This document shows, piece by piece, positions 46,660 to 54,234 of a stretch of DNA of 64,000 nucleotides. This stretch comes from Algoriphagus sp. Lineage in GTDB: Bacteria; Bacteroidota; Bacteroidia; Cytophagales; Cyclobacteriaceae. The stretch covers positions 434,001 to 498,000 of the forward strand of contig NZ_JAUXYL010000038.1 in assembly GCF_030694375.1 (NCBI RefSeq), given 5' to 3'. The number at the start of each line of letters is the position of its first letter. Within the stretch, counting starts at the first letter, position 1. Position numbers and translations under genes: made by a program. The notes below the pieces were generated by a model that saw nothing but the letters and a program-made list of their open reading frames with translations, made no database searches and was not told the DNA's origin.

Positions 46660-47448
46660 ATGAAAAAACTAATTATTGGTTTCATTATTTTCATTGGGTC
46701 TCATTCTGTTATAGCCCAGCGTATTGCCATCATGGGAGCTCTGGATCAGGAAATCGCGATTTTGTTGGATTCCATGAAATCTTCCAAAAAAGTAAACCGG
46801 GGAGGCATTGATTTTTATACCGGGAAGCTTAAAGGGAAAAAAGTAGTCGTTTTAAAAGCAGGAGTGGGAAAAGTCAATTCTTCTTACAGTACAGCAGTAT
46901 TGACTGAAAATTTCAAACCCATTGCATTGATCTTTACCGGAGTGGCAGGAGGATTGGATCCTGAAGCCTTGCCGGGAGATATTGTCATAGGGGAAAAGCT
47001 TGTACAGTTTGATTTTGGACAGATAGACACCACAGGGTTTAAGGTCTCTCCCTTCAGAAAATTAAATGGAGGGAGGCATGAGGAGCTCTTCGTTTATTCG
47101 GATCAAAATCTGGTTGCAAAAAGTCTGGCATCTTCTTCTGAAATTGATTTTGAACCGATTTCAGGCAGAAAGCCAAGGGTGTTTTCAGGCGTAATTGCCA
47201 CCGGTGATGTATTCGTAAGCAATGACGAAAAAGCAGCGATGCTTTATGCCGAATTCGGTGCCTTAGCTACGGAAATGGAAGGTGCCGCAGTCGCACATAT
47301 TTGCCGTACATTGGGAATTCCATTTGTCATCATCCGAAGCTGCAGCGATAATGCCAACAACAATGCCCGGGTGAATTTCAATCAATTTGTCGGACCTGCA
47401 TCGGTCAATTCCGCACGTTTGGTCTTGGGGATTTTGGAGAAGTTATAA
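46660..47448 (+). CDS. Exported 5'-methylthioadenosine/S-adenosylhomocysteine nucleosidase
   Basis: A 262-residue nucleoside phosphorylase-fold hydrolase. Starting at ATG 46660 it has a clear signal peptide (MKKLIIGFIIFIGSHSVIAQ), unlike the cytosolic Pfs enzymes. The enzyme part begins IAIMGALDQEIAILLDSM, with IFTGVAGGLDPEALPGDIVIGEKLVQFD, ATEMEGAAVAHICRTLGIPFVIIRSCSDNANNN carrying the family's active-site Glu (EMEG) and Asp (SDNA). It would cleave MTA, SAH or other adenosyl compounds to adenine in the periplasm. Together with the AzgA-type permease this suggests a purine salvage route; that link is inference. Confidence 0.85.
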   Translation: MKKLIIGFIIFIGSHSVIAQRIAIMGALDQEIAILLDSMKSSKKVNRGGIDFYTGKLKGKKVVVLKAGVGKVNSSYSTAVLTENFKPIALIFTGVAGGLDPEALPGDIVIGEKLVQFDFGQIDTTGFKVSPFRKLNGGRHEELFVYSDQNLVAKSLASSSEIDFEPISGRKPRVFSGVIATGDVFVSNDEKAAMLYAEFGALATEMEGAAVAHICRTLGIPFVIIRSCSDNANNNARVNFNQFVGPASVNSARLVLGILEKL

Positions 47449-47454
47449 AAATGG

Positions 47455-47504
47455 CTTCGACTCCGCTCAGCCTGACAGTGGTGTCAGGCTGAGTGGAGTC
47501 GAAG
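47455..47504. repeat. Dispersed hairpin repeat, copy 2; probable bidirectional terminator
   Basis: Two 23-bp arms beginning CTTCGACTCCGCTCAGCC pair with one G-T mismatch across a 4-nt GTGG loop. It sits between convergent genes (nucleosidase and acyl-CoA dehydrogenase), where it can end both transcripts. Confidence 0.8.
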
Positions 47505-47517
47505 GGTATTGAAAACT

Positions 47518-48660
47518 CTATTTTAAAATCTCCCTCGAAATCACCAATTTCTGGATTTCCGAAGTTCCCTCTCCGATGGTGCAAAGCTTGGAATCACGGT
47601 AGAATTTCTCTACCGGGTAGTCTTTGGTAAAGCCATAGCCACCAAAAATCTGTACCGCCTCATTGGAAATCGAAACGCAGACTTCTGAAGCGAACAATTT
47701 AGCCTGAGCACCGGCAAGGGTTACCTTTTCTCCTCTGTTTTTCAAATCAGCAGCCTTAAAAGTCAACAGTTTTGCCGCTTCCAATTGAGTAGCCATGTCG
47801 GCTAGTTTGAAAGAGATGCCCTGAAAACTTGAAATTGGCTTGTTGAACTGATGACGTTCTTTGGAGTATTGGATGGATGCTTCGAGGGCTCCTTCGGCAA
47901 TCCCCAAAGAAAGCGCCGCAATAGAGATTCTGCCCCCGTCCAAGATCTTCATGGACTGGATAAATCCATCTCCGACTTTCCCCAAAACCTGACTTTCATG
48001 GACTTTGCAGTCCTCAAAAATCATTTCGGCGGTCTCGGAAGCACGCATTCCAAGTTTATCCTCTTTTCTGCCACCCTTGAATCCCGGAGTGCCTCGCTCG
48101 ATGATGAAAGCGGTCATGCCGTGACTGTCGCCAACTTCACCGGTTCGGGCGATCACTACTGCCACATCTCCGGATATTCCGTGAGTGATGAAGTTTTTTG
48201 CTCCGTTCAAAATGTAATATTCACCTTCTTTTACAGCAACTGTGCGCATATTTCCGGCATCAGAACCAGTATTGGGTTCTGTCAGGCCCCAAGCGCCAAG
48301 CCATTCGCAGGTAGCAAGTTTTGGAAGGTATTTGCGCTTTTGATCCTCAGTACCAAACATCATGATGTGCCCGGTACAAAGTGAATTGTGTGCCGCCATG
48401 GAAAGACCGATCGAAGGATCCATTTTGGTCAATTCCAAAATCGCAGTCACATATTCATTGTATCCAAAACCGGATCCGCCGTATTCAGTAGGCACCAAGA
48501 CGCCCATGAGGCCAAGCTCACCCAGTTTTTTAAAGACTTCGATTGGAAAATGTGAATTGTCATCCCATTCCTTGCGGAAAGGTGTAATCTCTTTGGCACC
48601 GAAATTCCGGACCATTTCAGCAATTAGTTGCTGATTTTCATTCAGGTTAAAATCAAACAT
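47518..48660 (-). CDS. Acyl-CoA dehydrogenase
   Basis: A 380-residue FAD enzyme catalysing alpha,beta-dehydrogenation of acyl-CoA in fatty acid or branched-chain amino acid breakdown. Signatures: [16 protein letters not shown] (signature 1 region), [39 protein letters not shown] and the C-terminal [43 protein letters not shown], where the Glu of GEGTSEIQ is at the usual catalytic-base position of short-chain/isovaleryl types. Single gene with no electron-transfer partner nearby. Confidence 0.94.
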   Translation of the reverse strand: MFDFNLNENQQLIAEMVRNFGAKEITPFRKEWDDNSHFPIEVFKKLGELGLMGVLVPTEYGGSGFGYNEYVTAILELTKMDPSIGLSMAAHNSLCTGHIMMFGTEDQKRKYLPKLATCEWLGAWGLTEPNTGSDAGNMRTVAVKEGEYYILNGAKNFITHGISGDVAVVIARTGEVGDSHGMTAFIIERGTPGFKGGRKEDKLGMRASETAEMIFEDCKVHESQVLGKVGDGFIQSMKILDGGRISIAALSLGIAEGALEASIQYSKERHQFNKPISSFQGISFKLADMATQLEAAKLLTFKAADLKNRGEKVTLAGAQAKLFASEVCVSISNEAVQIFGGYGFTKDYPVEKFYRDSKLCTIGEGTSEIQKLVISREILK

Positions 48661-48898
48661 AGGGTATTCTTGGGTTTATATTCACTATTAATACTCTAAG
48701 GTTTATAATAAGTTTTACTTCTCCAAATCAGCCAAAACGATCTTTTATTTTGAATTTTGAGTAAATTGTGAGGTGAAGTTTTGAGTTTCTAAAAAGACTT
48801 TCCCAAGTCAAGCCTATAAAGCCAAATTGCCGATAATTCCTAATTTTATTGCCAATAGACTGATTTTTAACTTATTTCCCCAGAATGATTACCAGCTC

Positions 48899-50839
48899 AT
48901 GAAAACCCGTCTTTTTCCGATTTTAATCGTATTCCTCTTTTTCGCATTTACCAATACTTTTGCACAAAGTCCCCGCTTTATTATAGACAGCCTGAAACTT
49001 CGCGTTCAGGAGTCACTTCCATCGGACCAACTTGCAAATATGTACGGGGAATTGAGTTGGCAATTCGCCGCGATCAATATTGATTCGGCTATTTATTATG
49101 GACAAATAGCGGTAAAAAAAGCTGAAGAGGCCTCAGATCCTAAGATTTTGGCTCAAGCCTATTCTGATTTAGGCAGTGGGATTTTGCAAAAAGGCGACTT
49201 GAATGAATCTAAAATATTGTATCAAAAATCCCTTGAGATTCGCCGGGAAATCGGTGATTCTCTTGGGATGGCTAAGTCCTACAATGCTTTGGGGTTTATT
49301 TATCAGCGGAAATATGAGACCGACACTGCCTTGGATTATTTCTTAAAGGCGCTTCCGATTTTTCAAAAATTCGATGCTCAGCTCAATGCCGCGGCAGTGC
49401 TGAATAATCTTGGAGTGATCTACCAAAACCTGCCCGATTACGAAAAAGCAGAAAAAGCCTACAAAGAAGCTATTGCTATTCGGGAACAGCTTGGAGATTT
49501 TCGATCAGCAATCGGGTCTTACAATAATTTAGGGACGATATATAAGTATCTGGGTGATTTCGATAAAGCAGAACCTTATTTTAAGAAGGCTATTTCTAAA
49601 TCTATAGAACTCGATGACCCGATGAATCAGGCGATTTCCTACCGAATTTATTCTATGTTTCTCATGGAAAAAGGCGAAATGGAGCAATTGGAAGATGTGG
49701 CTAGAAAAGGTTTGGAGGTGGCAAATCGGGTGAACACGCAATATGAAATAGCTTCGTTAGAAACAGCATTGGGGACTTCTCTTAACGCTCAAGGGAAGTT
49801 CCGGCAGGCAAAGCCTTATCTTCTCTCAGCTGCAAAAAACTTTCAAAGTCAAGGTTCTGAGGAGGATGTTTTATTCCCCTATTTTGAATTGATTTCGGTA
49901 TATGCTGCTATAGGAATGGGGGACAGCTCCCGCTTTTATTCCAATCTCTATCAACAAACCCTCCGAAACAAAGTAGAAAAAGAGTCCAAGGAAATAGTAG
50001 CCGAACTGGAGACCAAATACCAAACTGAATTGAAAGACCTGCAGATCGCTGAGCAACAACTCGCCATACGAAGCAAAAACATCTTACTTTTTGGCTCCTT
50101 AGTGATTGCTCTTGCCTTGGGAATTGTAGGGTATTTGATCTACAATCAACAAAAACTGAAAAATCGCCAACTCCGGCAAGAAGGTGAATTGAAGTCGGCT
50201 TTGGCGCAAATCGAAACTCAAAACAAACTTCAGGAGCAACGCCTGCTGATCTCGAGAGACCTTCACGACAATATCGGTGCGCAATTGACTTTCATTATTT
50301 CCGCCATCGAAAATCTGAAATATTTTGAGCCCATCAAGGATCAACTCACACAGCGCTACGATACCATTGCAAATTTTACCAGGCAGACGATCACTGAATT
50401 GCGGGATACGATTTGGGCGATGAATCGAGGTTCAGTCACTTGGGAAGAGCTTTCAATCCGAATTAAGGAATATGTGCAAAAAGCAGGACAATCGGCTTCT
50501 GCTATCACTTTTGATTATGAAATCCATGATCGTATAAATCCTGAAACTACGATGACTTCGGCCGAAAGCATCCAGATTCTCAGAATCGTCCAGGAAGCCA
50601 TCCAAAATGCCATCAAATATTCGGAAGCCGATCGGGTAGAGGTCAGAATTGACTCCACCGGGAAGGAGCTTTTGGTGAATATTCATGACAATGGTAAAGG
50701 GTTCACAGCGTCTGAAATAAATCCCGGTAATGGGCTTTACAATATGCGAAAGCGAGCCGAAGAACTCGGAGGAAGCGTGGAAATCCATTCTGAAACCGGA
50801 AATGGAACCTCGGTTTTACTGATTTGGCCAGCAGGTTAG
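48899..50839 (+). CDS. TPR-containing sensor histidine kinase (HisKA_3 type)
   Basis: A 646-residue kinase. The ORF track starts 72 bp upstream, but ATG 48899 gives the signal sequence MKTRLFPILIVFLFFAFTNTFAQ. The periplasmic part has about six tetratricopeptide repeats (e.g. AAAVLNNLGVIYQNLPDYEKAEKAYKEAIAIREQLGDF). A membrane segment lies near 394-415 (LFGSLVIALALGIVGYLIYN), then a coiled coil, the HisKA_3 dimerisation helix ISRDLHDNIGAQLTFIISAIENL with the phosphorylated His near 456, and an ATPase domain with NAIKYS and HDNGKGFTASE...GNGLYNMRKRAEELGG. No response-regulator gene is adjacent, so its partner (expected NarL/LuxR type) is elsewhere. Confidence 0.92.
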   Translation: MKTRLFPILIVFLFFAFTNTFAQSPRFIIDSLKLRVQESLPSDQLANMYGELSWQFAAINIDSAIYYGQIAVKKAEEASDPKILAQAYSDLGSGILQKGDLNESKILYQKSLEIRREIGDSLGMAKSYNALGFIYQRKYETDTALDYFLKALPIFQKFDAQLNAAAVLNNLGVIYQNLPDYEKAEKAYKEAIAIREQLGDFRSAIGSYNNLGTIYKYLGDFDKAEPYFKKAISKSIELDDPMNQAISYRIYSMFLMEKGEMEQLEDVARKGLEVANRVNTQYEIASLETALGTSLNAQGKFRQAKPYLLSAAKNFQSQGSEEDVLFPYFELISVYAAIGMGDSSRFYSNLYQQTLRNKVEKESKEIVAELETKYQTELKDLQIAEQQLAIRSKNILLFGSLVIALALGIVGYLIYNQQKLKNRQLRQEGELKSALAQIETQNKLQEQRLLISRDLHDNIGAQLTFIISAIENLKYFEPIKDQLTQRYDTIANFTRQTITELRDTIWAMNRGSVTWEELSIRIKEYVQKAGQSASAITFDYEIHDRINPETTMTSAESIQILRIVQEAIQNAIKYSEADRVEVRIDSTGKELLVNIHDNGKGFTASEINPGNGLYNMRKRAEELGGSVEIHSETGNGTSVLLIWPAG

Positions 50840-50865
50840 AATCAAGAACTTTCAAAAAGATACTT

Positions 50866-50980
50866 TTTGGCTAAAGCTTCTTCTCTGAGAAAATTGGTGA
50901 GGAAAATCGCTCCTATGAATAGGAATGTGACTTTAGCCCATTCCATCGAGAATAGAAATGATAATCAGGCTTTAGCCAAA
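50866..50980. repeat. REP-like element, copy 2
   Basis: Terminal inverted repeats TTGGCTAAAGC (50867-50877) and GCTTTAGCCAA (50969-50979) flank a hairpin with GGAATG / CATTCC arms around ACTTTAGCC. The block ATGAATAGGAATG-GAC/GGC-TTTAGCCCATTCC is shared, inverted, with 36394-36423. It directly follows the histidine kinase gene. Confidence 0.7.
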
Positions 50981-51061
50981 TTGTCTCTAAAAAAGTAGGC
51001 CGTTTGTCGTATTTCTTTTGAAATATGTCAACAGTAGTTTTGATCTAATTAGGGTCATACT

Positions 51062-51376
51062 ATGCTGGCATTATTTGTTGAAAATGGAGTTTTTGGGTTA
51101 TTAGCCATTTTGGTTGTCGGAAGCCTGATTTTGCTCCACTATTTACTTTTCAAAGAATATGCCCGGCAGGAAAAAATGCAGATCCAACGACTCAAAGACT
51201 TTGAAAAACTGGTGAACCTGGAGATCAACCGATCTCAATCGCTTTCTAACTCAGTAACCAAACTGCAAGAGATGAAAGAAAAAACCGACGAAAAGCTGGA
51301 AATGATTAAACTTCAGGTCGAGGCCATTGACAGTTTGGCTCCAAAATATTCACAGGGAAGCCAAGATCCGAAATAA
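51062..51376 (+). CDS. Small membrane-anchored coiled-coil protein
   Basis: A 104-residue protein with one N-terminal membrane segment (FGLLAILVVGSLILLHYLLF, about 11-30) followed by a charged coiled coil (YARQEKMQIQRLKDFEKLVNLEINRSQSLSNSVTKLQEMKEKTDEKLEMIKLQVEAI). Topology suggests a cytosol- or periplasm-facing scaffold. I recognise no family. It stands alone between a repeat element and another small ORF. Confidence 0.55.
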   Translation: MLALFVENGVFGLLAILVVGSLILLHYLLFKEYARQEKMQIQRLKDFEKLVNLEINRSQSLSNSVTKLQEMKEKTDEKLEMIKLQVEAIDSLAPKYSQGSQDPK

Positions 51377-51526
51377 GGTTCAACTACTTAATTTAATTCC
51401 TATCCGGGGTTGAATTGCTAACAGCATGTTATTGTTTCGATGCCCAGAATTCAACAAGAATGGTTCTGCGATCTTGGCTGTCTTTTTGCCATTCAGTTAT
51501 CATACCATTTTCAATTTCCCCATTCC

Positions 51527-51763
51527 ATGAAGCAATTCCTGCTTATCATTTTTATTACCCTCTACACCGGATTTTCTGCAAGTGCTCAATTCGCCGAAAA
51601 CAATAGCCTTTATCTTGGTTTTGGCCCCACAGTTGGGAAAGTGATAGGCTTTGGTGTCAGCCCGTATGTCAACTTCAATTCTAAGAACATGGCCTATGGA
51701 TTGGATTTACAAGTTCTGATCGGAATCCTTCAGCCTTCGAGGCAATCCAAATCCAGGTATTAG
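51527..51763 (+). pseudogene. Short outer-membrane-protein-like ORF, probably a truncated gene
   Basis: From ATG 51527 a signal peptide MKQFLLIIFITLYTGFSASAQ is followed by barrel-like strands NNSLYLGFGPTVGKVIGFGVSPYVNFNSKNMAYGLDLQVLIGIL, then the frame ends after 78 residues in QPSRQSKSRY. This looks like the first two or three strands of an outer membrane beta barrel cut short, with the convergent helicase gene ending 30 bp downstream. It could be a pseudogene fragment or a genuinely small protein. Confidence 0.4.
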
Positions 51764-51792
51764 AACGCTGGCTAGTTAAAATTGCCGGTTTT

Positions 51793-53103
51793 CTAAATCA
51801 CCGTCACCCGTACCTTCTTTTCCTTCAATTTCATGTTGTTGACTTTGGGGAGAAGTTTCTCCAATGTCGCCGTTTTTACTCCCACAAAGGCACAATCGGT
51901 TTTCAATTCAATCACGCCCAACTGATCTTTTTCGAGATTTCCCTGCTTGAAAAACAGTCCAGCTACATCGCCTTTGGAGATTTTGTCTTTTCGACCACCC
52001 GACACGAACAAGGTGCTCCACTCCGAAGGTGAAGGAAGTTTTGACTTGGTGAGTTTTTCGATGGGAAGATTTCCGATAAAATCCGGCAGAGGATCCCGTT
52101 CGTAATGAAGGACATAGGCTGTTCCGTCACTGTTCATCCGTGCTGTTCGTCCATTTCGATGGATAAACTCCTCGCTTCGCAGGGGAAGATGATAGTGTAT
52201 GATAAATTTGATTTCCGGTACGTCAATTCCTCTTGCTGCAAGATCGGTTGCCAAGAGAATCTGATGAGTCCCATTTCGGAATTTGATCAATGACCTTTCC
52301 CGATCAGTCTGTTCCATTCCTCCGGAGAAAATCCCATGAGAAATACCATGCTCTTCTAAGCACTCGCCTACCCGTTGGATTGAATCTTTAAAATTGCAGA
52401 AGATGATCCCGTTTTGTTTTCCCAAGTGACTGATCAGTTCTACGAGAGTCTCCAGTTTGTCCTTTGTTGGAGACAAGACTTTTTTGATCTGAAGCTGTGT
52501 GATTTTATCCTCTAAAAAGTCAACGGTCACAGGCGATTTCAAGCCGACAAACCGTGGGATTTCCACGCCTTGTGTAGCTGAGGTCAAGAGCATCTTTTTT
52601 ACTTTTGGCAACAAGTGAAGAATATCTTTCATTTCACTTTCAAAGCCGATTTCAAGCGATTTATCGAATTCATCCAAGACAAGCGTCCGGATAAAAGAAG
52701 TGTCAAATGCATCCCTTCTCAAGTGGTCTGATACTCTGCCTGGCGTACCAACCAAAACGGCTGGGCGGTGTTTGATTTCGATTCGATCCTTAGATCCTGC
52801 CCGACCACCATAAACTGCGTTTACCTTGAACCCAGTGCCCATTTCCCGCATGACCTGTTCGATCTGGATGGCAAGTTCCCGAGAAGGTACAATAATCACC
52901 AGTTGAATTTCTTCACAAGTCACATCCAACTGCTGAATGAGCGGGAGCAAAAAAGCGAGCGTTTTTCCTGTGCCGGTAGGAGAAAGCAAAATAATTTCAT
53001 TTGAGGATTCAATGGCTTTTTGAGCGGCGAGCTGCATCGGGTTCAATTGCTCAATACCTAGTTTGGATAGGATTTCTGCTTGGCTTTTTTGCGGGGTAGA
53101 CAT
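51793..53103 (-). CDS. DEAD-box RNA helicase (DbpA-like)
   Basis: A 436-residue ATP-dependent RNA helicase. The Q-motif and Walker A are LNPMQLAAQKAIESSNEIILLSPTGTGKT; motif II reads DEFD instead of the usual DEAD, motif III is SAT, and GRTAR is motif VI. After the two RecA domains a ~75-residue C-terminal domain (KDKISKGDVAGLFFKQGNLEKDQLGVIELKTDCAFVGVKTATLEKLLPKVNNMKLKEKKVRVTVI) is the DbpA RNA-binding type, which in E. coli recognises 23S rRNA helix 92. Its promoter box abuts the start codon, suggesting a leaderless mRNA. Confidence 0.92.
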   Translation of the reverse strand: MSTPQKSQAEILSKLGIEQLNPMQLAAQKAIESSNEIILLSPTGTGKTLAFLLPLIQQLDVTCEEIQLVIIVPSRELAIQIEQVMREMGTGFKVNAVYGGRAGSKDRIEIKHRPAVLVGTPGRVSDHLRRDAFDTSFIRTLVLDEFDKSLEIGFESEMKDILHLLPKVKKMLLTSATQGVEIPRFVGLKSPVTVDFLEDKITQLQIKKVLSPTKDKLETLVELISHLGKQNGIIFCNFKDSIQRVGECLEEHGISHGIFSGGMEQTDRERSLIKFRNGTHQILLATDLAARGIDVPEIKFIIHYHLPLRSEEFIHRNGRTARMNSDGTAYVLHYERDPLPDFIGNLPIEKLTKSKLPSPSEWSTLFVSGGRKDKISKGDVAGLFFKQGNLEKDQLGVIELKTDCAFVGVKTATLEKLLPKVNNMKLKEKKVRVTVI

Positions 53104-53107
53104 GGGG

Positions 53108-53115
53108 CAAAGGTA
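53108..53115 (-). promoter_or_regulatory. -7 promoter box of the helicase gene, leaderless
   Basis: On the minus strand TACCTTTG-CCCC-ATG: a perfect TAnnTTTG box is only 4 nt from the start codon, which places the transcription start at or next to the A of ATG. Confidence 0.6.
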
Positions 53116-53170
53116 GGTGAAATGGACTTACGAATTCAGATTTACGATTTACGGGGTTAGATCTTCGACA

Positions 53171-53325
53171 CCTGCCTGCCTGCCTGCCATCAGGCAAGTG
53201 CTAGGCTAAAAAAATTGTAGATCTCCACTGATTTATTAAAATAAGGAAATCTCAAATTTCGAATAGCGAACATCGAATTTCGAATATCAAATCTCGAACA
53301 TCAAATCTCCAATTTCGAATGTTGA
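53171..53325. repeat. Simple-repeat spacer upstream of the helicase gene
   Basis: Four tandem CCTG units at 53171-53186 followed by a short CAGGC inverted match, then from about 53250 degenerate repeats of the kind ATTTCGAATATCAAATCTCGAACATC. No ORF of interest lies in 53116-53329. Confidence 0.55.
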
Positions 53326-53329
53326 AGAC

Positions 53330-54205
53330 TTAATATGGCCGATATCCCATCCAATCCACTTCCAGCTCAAAGCGGTTTTTAGGCTTTTCCAAAGATTTGG
53401 GGTTGGTTTCCACAGACCAGTTATTGGTATGCCAGAAGTTCATCCGGTATTTGGAGGGATGTTGGGGGATTCCCCGTTCTCCTTTATAATCCCAAAGCAC
53501 TACGGTATCGGCTGTGGTCGGATGAAGCAACCACCAGCGAATCCTGTCCGGATACCAGTCAAATCCATACGTGTGAAACTGGGCCGAAGCGTTAAATCCT
53601 TCGATGGCTTCTATTTTTTCGGGAAGGTTTTGGCTACTACCGGTAAGCTTTTCTCTGGTTTTGGTATGGTCTTCCCGATACTCAGTTGTGTAGATGATTC
53701 CTTTTGCCAGATTGATTGTCCTTCCTACCCGTTTCAATTTGCCGGACTCCCCGGTCCAAGTGCCCATGTAAATTACCTCGGGATCTGCCAGAAGCCACTC
53801 AAAGTCTATTTCGCTCAGTCCCTTTTCTTTGTCCATGTGATAGGTGAAATACCCAACCACCGCACCGACATTGGGTTGGACCCCTCTCGGATCCGGGACT
53901 TTTAATCTTGTAGCATAGCTTCCAAAATGAGTGAATTTATTGGAAATAATCTCAGGACCTTTGCCTGGTCCAGCCACTTCTCTGGGATCGATTTTAAAAG
54001 AAAGGATTTTTGAATCGTCTGTTTCCTTGGCTTTCTTCCCTGATTTCCATTTGAAATTGGCTTTTCTCCCGGTGGACCCATATCGGAAAAATTCCGGTTT
54101 GCTGTTCTGAAAATTCTCTAGAAACGCGTCATGAAAATCTAGCTCTTGTGAATCAGAATTAAGTAAGAAGCTGAATACGAACATTGAAATCAACAGTATT
54201 CTCAT
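53330..54205 (-). CDS. Glycoside hydrolase family 16 protein
   Basis: A 291-residue exported protein with signal peptide MRILLISMFVFSFLLNSDSQ. The catalytic block SEIDFEW carries the GH16 ExDxE arrangement (E-I-D-F-E), with supporting FGSYATRLKVPDPRGVQPNVGAVVGYFTY before it and FHTYGFDWYPDRIRWWLLHP after it, as in laminarinase/agarase-type beta-jelly-roll hydrolases. The substrate (a beta-1,3/1,4-glucan or galactan) cannot be told. It lies 29 bp downstream of the PQQ dehydrogenase on the same strand, so the two are likely co-transcribed. Confidence 0.85.
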   Translation of the reverse strand: MRILLISMFVFSFLLNSDSQELDFHDAFLENFQNSKPEFFRYGSTGRKANFKWKSGKKAKETDDSKILSFKIDPREVAGPGKGPEIISNKFTHFGSYATRLKVPDPRGVQPNVGAVVGYFTYHMDKEKGLSEIDFEWLLADPEVIYMGTWTGESGKLKRVGRTINLAKGIIYTTEYREDHTKTREKLTGSSQNLPEKIEAIEGFNASAQFHTYGFDWYPDRIRWWLLHPTTADTVVLWDYKGERGIPQHPSKYRMNFWHTNNWSVETNPKSLEKPKNRFELEVDWMGYRPY

Positions 54206-54234
54206 GGGCTATTGGGTAAATTGGGATAAGGAAA

